19,205 nt of DNA from positions 1-19,205 of the forward strand of contig JAGGYO010000106.1 in assembly GCA_021162505.1 (NCBI GenBank). Direction: 5' to 3'. Each line of letters starts with the position of its first letter. Position 1 is the first letter of the stretch. Position numbers and translations under genes: made by a program. The notes beneath the pieces are model-generated. The model was given only the letters and a program-made list of their open reading frames with translations. It had not been told where the DNA came from and did no database searches. This DNA is from a bacterium (GTDB taxonomy: Bacteria; AUK180). Of the stretch, positions 15,216-19,205 are shown one piece after another.

Positions 15216-16189
15216 AGAATGCAGTTCATCTTCTTAATGACGGCGTAGTAGCGTTGAATAGCGATACAATTGCCGGTTTATTTATAAAATATGACAGTAT
15301 CCAGGGAATGCGTGAACTTTTTAAATTGAAAAAAAGAGATAAGAATAAGGTATTTCAGGTCTATATTTCGTCTTTCTCAATGTTAAAAAAATTAGGTATT
15401 GATAAAGAGAATATCAATATATTAAAAAGATCTTTACCCGGACGCTATACAATAATAGTGAAAACCAAATTGGATATTCCTCACATTACAAAAGACGGTT
15501 ATATTGGTATAAGATATATTAAGAACAAAGAGATCAATAGTATTATTAATAATATTGGACCCCTTGCTGCAACTAGTTTAAATATTAGTGGAAAAGGAGT
15601 CAAAGAGTTGGATTATTATAAGAAAATTTTTCCCTTTGTTCACTTCGGAAATTTGAAAAAGATAAAAGAAGGCAAACCTTCTTCTGTAATAAAGTGTATT
15701 GGGAACGGAAATTTCCAATTGATAAGGCCGGGTGCAGGAAGTTTGAAAAAATTTTGTGCAGATATTGCAATTGCAAGTGATCACGGCGGGTATGAGATGA
15801 AGGAATATATTAAGAGTATATTGCTAAAAATGAAATTAAATTATATTGATATGGGAATCTTTTCAGAAGGTTCCGTGGATTACCCCGATTACGCCCAATT
15901 GGTCGCAAAAAGCATACAAAAGGGAGAGGTTAAAAAGGGCATTTTAATTTGCGGCACTGGGATTGGAATGTCAATTGCTGCAAATAGATATAAAAACATT
16001 AGAACTGCGCTTTGTCATAATGAAGATTATGCAAAATTAGCTAGACGGCACAATAATGCCAATATAATTGCCTTAGGCGGACGATTTTTACCATTTAAAA
16101 AGCTTGAAAAGATATTGAAGATATTTTTTACAACATCTTTTGAAGGCGGTCGTCATTTAAAAAGGATAAAAAAAATTGAAAAAGTTTAG
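15212..16189 (+). CDS. Sua5/YrdC domain fused to ribose 5-phosphate isomerase B
   Basis: A 325-residue two-domain protein. Residues 1-180 resemble the YrdC core that makes threonylcarbamoyl-AMP for tRNA t6A. Kept are Lys40-x-Arg42, Lys46, the GIR arginine and Ser122-x-Asn124 (TSLNISG). The usual PTDTVYGL reads NSDTIAGL and both prolines after KxR are lost, so the domain is divergent. Residues 184-325 are a full RpiB, interconverting ribose 5- and ribulose 5-phosphate: SDHGG (189-193), Cys247 (CGTGIG) and His280 (ARRHNNANII). The proteins join at RPGAGS, a normal YrdC end. No internal start with a well-spaced Shine-Dalgarno was seen. In Firmicutes sua5 and rpiB are near neighbours, so fusion of a conserved pair is plausible. 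ATGA overlap upstream, 14-nt overlap downstream. Confidence 0.88.
   Translation: MKNAVHLLNDGVVALNSDTIAGLFIKYDSIQGMRELFKLKKRDKNKVFQVYISSFSMLKKLGIDKENINILKRSLPGRYTIIVKTKLDIPHITKDGYIGIRYIKNKEINSIINNIGPLAATSLNISGKGVKELDYYKKIFPFVHFGNLKKIKEGKPSSVIKCIGNGNFQLIRPGAGSLKKFCADIAIASDHGGYEMKEYIKSILLKMKLNYIDMGIFSEGSVDYPDYAQLVAKSIQKGEVKKGILICGTGIGMSIAANRYKNIRTALCHNEDYAKLARRHNNANIIALGGRFLPFKKLEKILKIFFTTSFEGGRHLKRIKKIEKV
16159..16178 (+). promoter_or_regulatory. Shine-Dalgarno deciding a TTG start
   Basis: AAAAAGGA (16159-16166) precedes TTG 16176 by 9 nt. TTG gives a complete basic signal-peptide start (MKKFSLLLF); the first in-frame ATG would remove the signal peptide. Confidence 0.5.
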
Positions 16190-16679
16190 TTTATTGCTTT
16201 TTATAATTATTCCAATTTATTTATTTAGTTTCGATCTGGAATTGACCGGGAATTTGACACAACCGCTTTTCTCACTATCCAAATCGGTGAGATCGGGGAA
16301 TGGTTTTACTTTTCAAATTCCATTCTATGAAAATGATGATTTTCGTTTTAATATTGCCATCACACAGTATATCTTTAAATCAAAATTTTTTGATGATGTG
16401 AAACTCACATTTATGAATTTTTCACCCACCTTTCAATATTATTTATTAAAAGCATTTACTTTTAATTTATCGTGGGATATTATGCTTGATCTGCTTTCAG
16501 AGAATATCAAAGAGGGTGATGATCTTAATTATGGTGAATTTTTTATTTCTATTTCATCGGATATAAATTTTGAGTATTTCTATACGGACAAGCTCCATTT
16601 CATATCTAAATTGGGATTTTCTTTCACAGATCAACTTTATTATGTGTATTTTAAAGCAGGCATTCTGGTGAAATTATGA
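16176..16679 (+). CDS. Small predicted outer-membrane beta-barrel protein
   Basis: I do not recognise this 167-residue protein. It has a Sec signal peptide (KK, then a hydrophobic core to about residue 17, likely cleavage after LFS). The mature part is a run of alternating-residue, aromatic-rich beta strands (for example FRFNIAITQYIF, FTFNLSWDIML, HFISKLGFSF, YVYFKAGILVKL), which would suit a barrel of about 6-8 strands. It ends in VKL rather than the classic terminal aromatic, though FKAG precedes it. If right, the cell has an outer membrane. It starts at TTG inside the end of the Sua5-RpiB gene and overlaps the lipoprotein gene by ATGA, so the two are probably made together. A periplasmic beta-rich protein is the alternative. 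Confidence 0.7.
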   Translation: MKKFSLLLFIIIPIYLFSFDLELTGNLTQPLFSLSKSVRSGNGFTFQIPFYENDDFRFNIAITQYIFKSKFFDDVKLTFMNFSPTFQYYLLKAFTFNLSWDIMLDLLSENIKEGDDLNYGEFFISISSDINFEYFYTDKLHFISKLGFSFTDQLYYVYFKAGILVKL

Positions 16680-17242
16680 AAAGACATTATTATATATTTC
16701 CTTTTTTGCTTATCATTATTTTACTGGGATGTAATATTAATCCAATAGCTCCTTCCTTGAATGAATTGAATAATGAAACGGATTATTTTCCCCTTGATAA
16801 ATATTCGGAATATAATTATATCTCATCAAAGGGCGATACTTTGGTCCTAACAATAATGTATTCTTTCGATTTTAATGGTGCAAAGGTATATGAAGTAAAT
16901 GAGATAACAAAATCCAATACTGTATCTTATGACCTTGTAAGTAGGGAAAGCGGTGTTTATTTTTATACATTGGGCTATGAAAACCCATTCTTAAGATATC
17001 CTCTTGTTCAGGATTTTACCTGGGAATTTCCATCATCCCTATATTATTATATATTTTCTGTTCTTTCTCTTTCCGAAATGGTTGATGATTATGAAGATGT
17101 TTTGGAAATTCAGTGGGATTTTTATAATAATACTTTGAATAATAATTTTGTCAAAACATATTACTATTATTTTGGAGATGGTATTGGACCTGTTCAGATC
17201 ATTCAAAACGGGATCACTTATATAATAAAGGATTTAAAATGA
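16676..17242 (+). CDS. Small lipoprotein of unknown function
   Basis: This 188-residue protein carries a lipoprotein signal peptide: MKRH, a hydrophobic stretch and the lipobox LLGC with Cys19 as the lipidated residue. Asn20 follows rather than Asp, so transport to the outer membrane would be expected under the E. coli rule. The mature part reads YFPLDKYSEYNYISS near the start and YYYYFGDGIGPVQI near the end. This resembles a widespread secreted layout (YFPL-x-G-x-W-x-Y ... YA-x-GVG-x-V), but only loosely. It is rich in Tyr, Asn and Phe. ATGA overlaps tie it to the barrel-like gene before it and ribD after it. Function unknown; a partner of the upstream protein is the simplest idea. Confidence 0.75.
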   Translation: MKRHYYIFPFLLIIILLGCNINPIAPSLNELNNETDYFPLDKYSEYNYISSKGDTLVLTIMYSFDFNGAKVYEVNEITKSNTVSYDLVSRESGVYFYTLGYENPFLRYPLVQDFTWEFPSSLYYYIFSVLSLSEMVDDYEDVLEIQWDFYNNTLNNNFVKTYYYYFGDGIGPVQIIQNGITYIIKDLK

Positions 17243-18315
17243 ACATCGTAGAAGAAGATTATATGACAATTGCTCTGAATCTTGCAAAAAAGGGAAAATA
17301 TACTACCAGTCCTAATCCTCATGTGGGGGCGATCATTGTTAAGAATGATCGTATCATTGGAAAGGGATATCATAAGCATCCGGGAAAACCCCATGCGGAG
17401 ATCTATGCACTTAATGAAGCGGGAAGTGATGCGAAAGGCAGTACAATGTATGTTACTCTTGAACCCTGCTGCCATTATGGAAAAACCCCGCCATGTACCG
17501 AAGCCATAATCAATGCAAAAATAAAGAGAGTTGTTATAGCAATGACAGATCCCAATCCATTGGTTGCAGGTAAAGGAATAAAAAAGTTGAAAGATGCCGG
17601 CATTGATGTGGAAACAGGAATATTGGAGAATAAGGCAAAAGATTTAAACAAGTATTTTATTAAATATATAACAACTGGAATGCCCTATGTAATAATGAAA
17701 GCTGCTATTTCATTGGATGGAAAGATCGCTTTGAACAATGGTGAATCAAAATGGATATCAAATGATATTTCAAGGAAAAAGGTCCATATGATCAGAAATG
17801 AAGTTGATGCTATTCTTATCGGTCATAATACATTTATGAAGGATGACCCCCATTTGAATATCCGCATGGTAAATGCGAAGAAAGACCCTTATAAAATTAT
17901 TATTGCAGGAAAAAAGAAATTGAGAAATATTAAAAAAATGAATCTTTTTAAGGAGCATCCGGAAAAAGTAATAATTGTTCAAAATCATTTGGCGGGAAAT
18001 GAGATCTACCGGGATCTTGTAAAGAGTATTATCTCACTGAGAGAAAATTTTTCTTTAAATACACTATTAAAACAATTGGGAAAATATGAAATTACATCTC
18101 TTTTAGTTGAAGGGGGAAGTAATGTTTTTACACAATTTATTTTAGAGAATATTGTCGATGAATATATGATATTTATTGCACCCATTATCATTGGAATGGA
18201 TGGAATACCAATATTTAACGGGAATTCACCCAATTCTATGAGGAATGCAATAAAATTCAAGCGAATTGGCGGAAAATTTTTAGATGGTAATGTGTATATG
18301 GAGTTTAAAAGATGA
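17239..18315 (+). CDS. ribD: RibD, riboflavin deaminase/reductase
   Basis: A 358-residue bifunctional enzyme for the second and third steps of riboflavin synthesis: deamination of the pyrimidine intermediate, then NADPH-dependent reduction of its ribosyl chain. The deaminase domain (1-145) has His52-Ala-Glu54 and the zinc cysteines 77 and 86 in EPCCHYGKTPPC. The reductase domain (about 147-358) has MKAAISLDGKIA, GHNTFMKDDPHLNIR and LLVEGGSNV. The length is typical. It starts in an ATGA overlap and so has no room for an FMN riboswitch. No ribE, ribAB or ribH lies in the window, so the pathway must be completed elsewhere. It ends in an ATGA overlap with the epimerase gene. Confidence 0.96.
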   Translation: MNIVEEDYMTIALNLAKKGKYTTSPNPHVGAIIVKNDRIIGKGYHKHPGKPHAEIYALNEAGSDAKGSTMYVTLEPCCHYGKTPPCTEAIINAKIKRVVIAMTDPNPLVAGKGIKKLKDAGIDVETGILENKAKDLNKYFIKYITTGMPYVIMKAAISLDGKIALNNGESKWISNDISRKKVHMIRNEVDAILIGHNTFMKDDPHLNIRMVNAKKDPYKIIIAGKKKLRNIKKMNLFKEHPEKVIIVQNHLAGNEIYRDLVKSIISLRENFSLNTLLKQLGKYEITSLLVEGGSNVFTQFILENIVDEYMIFIAPIIIGMDGIPIFNGNSPNSMRNAIKFKRIGGKFLDGNVYMEFKR

Positions 18316-19205
18316 AAGAAAATATTTTGGTTACAGGCGGCGCCGGATTTATCGGCTCAAACCTTGCATTTTATTTAGTTGATAAGGGTTATAGTGTTTA
18401 TGTTCTGGATAATTTCTCAACAGGAAAGATTGAAAACCTTGAAGGATTTCAAGGAGAGATCATTGAAGATAATATGGATTCATTTGGTATATTGGAGAAT
18501 TACTTAACAGAATATAAAATTGACTATGTCTTTCACGAGGCAGCAATTCCTTCTGTGAAGAAATCAGTAGATGCTCCCCATAAGAATGTGGGAAATAATG
18601 TGAATTCAACCTTGAATATTTTAGAAGCAGTACGATTGTACGGCAAGGTTAAAAAGATCACAGTTGCATCATCATCATCTGTTTATGGTGATGCGGTTTC
18701 ACTTCCAAAGATCGAGACAGATCCTATAAATCCCATTTCACCCTATGCTTTGTCCAAATATTTTACGGAAAAACTTACTTTACATTATGGAATGTTCTAT
18801 AATATTCCTGCTGTGGCATTGAGATATTTTAATGTATTCGGTCCCAAGCAAGATGCGAATAGTCCATATTCCGCGGTAATAGTGAAGTTCATTGAGAAAA
18901 TTTTAAATGACCAACCCATTGAAATATATGGTGACGGAGAACAAACAAGGGATTTTACCTATGTACAGGATGTTATAAATGCAAATATTTGTGCAATGAA
19001 AAGTGATGTGAAATGCGATTATTTCAATATCGCAAACGGTTTACGCATTTCATTGAACGATCTAATAAAGAAATTATTCGAATTAATGGGAAAAAAAGTT
19101 GAGGTAAAATACCTTGAGCCCCGTTTCGGCGATATAAAACACTCACTCGCTTCTATTGACAAAGCAAAAAAACTTTTAAATTTTGAACCTCAATTTGATA
19201 TGGAC
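18312..19205 (+). CDS. NAD-dependent sugar epimerase/dehydratase (3' end outside window)
   Basis: The first 298 residues of an extended short-chain dehydrogenase acting on nucleotide sugars; the gene runs off the window. NAD-binding GGAGFIGS is at 9-16, the catalytic serine region ASSSSVYG at 119-126 and the Y-x3-K pair is Tyr145 and Lys149 (SPYALSK). ALRYFNVFGPKQD and GDGEQTRDFTYVQDV are typical of UDP-glucose or UDP-N-acetylglucosamine 4-epimerases of the GalE/WbpP type. It probably supplies a sugar for surface glycans. ATG 18312 overlaps the ribD stop (ATGA). Usual length is 305-340, so only a short piece is missing. The exact substrate is uncertain. Confidence 0.9.
   Translation, partial: MKENILVTGGAGFIGSNLAFYLVDKGYSVYVLDNFSTGKIENLEGFQGEIIEDNMDSFGILENYLTEYKIDYVFHEAAIPSVKKSVDAPHKNVGNNVNSTLNILEAVRLYGKVKKITVASSSSVYGDAVSLPKIETDPINPISPYALSKYFTEKLTLHYGMFYNIPAVALRYFNVFGPKQDANSPYSAVIVKFIEKILNDQPIEIYGDGEQTRDFTYVQDVINANICAMKSDVKCDYFNIANGLRISLNDLIKKLFELMGKKVEVKYLEPRFGDIKHSLASIDKAKKLLNFEPQFDMD

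Noticed and set aside
15731..15745. Internal start for RpiB within the Sua5-RpiB fusion
   Set aside because: An in-frame TTG at 15743 is present, but the AGGAAG before it ends only about 1 nt away, too close to work, and no ATG is near the domain start.
17100..17239. FMN riboswitch before ribD
   Set aside because: ribD starts inside the lipoprotein stop codon and the upstream DNA is coding, with no riboswitch-like motifs.

Overview
The window is 19.2 kb of AT-rich (about one third G+C by eye), densely packed bacterial chromosome. All 18 protein genes read left to right on the + strand. I see no tRNA, rRNA, CRISPR array, insertion sequence or phage gene. A signal-peptide protein with beta-barrel character, a lipoprotein and an envelope-sugar enzyme point to a diderm. 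RNase Y plus the low G+C argue against a typical enterobacterium. The gene set would fit an uncultured lineage of the Fibrobacterota-Chlorobi-Bacteroidota kind (Cloacimonadota-like, WOR-3-like), but I cannot fix the phylum from sequence alone.

Region 1 (1-4653): an extended -10 promoter leads into a hotdog thioesterase, followed by the classic MoxR ATPase / DUF58 / TgpA-like transglutaminase trio, tightly packed or overlapping. Region 2 (4654-4884) is the only real intergenic gap. It holds a consensus sigma-70 promoter driving a roughly 130-nt RNA with a 13-bp closing stem and an inner layout like 6S RNA, and then a second -10 for the next operon.

Region 3 (4885-19205) is a chain of 14 genes with gaps of 12 nt or less and mostly ATGA or TAATG junctions, probably one long transcription unit. 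In order: RNase Y; a flavoprotein-like domain fused to deoxyribose-phosphate aldolase; enolase; an FtsB/DivIC-like division protein; a dihydropyrimidinase-type hydrolase; a deoxynucleoside kinase; a family-4 glycosyltransferase; a large TPR protein; a WalJ-type metallo-hydrolase; a Sua5/YrdC-RpiB fusion; a small predicted outer-membrane protein; a small lipoprotein; RibD; and an NAD-dependent sugar epimerase cut by the window end.

The chain mixes housekeeping (RNA decay, glycolysis, division, tRNA modification, riboflavin) with a recognisable nucleoside and pentose-phosphate theme: DeoC, dihydropyrimidinase, deoxynucleoside kinase and RpiB. The most interesting points are the flavoprotein-DeoC fusion with an in-frame internal Shine-Dalgarno and ATG exactly at the DeoC domain start, the Sua5-RpiB fusion with an eroded Sua5 signature, and the structured RNA before rny.
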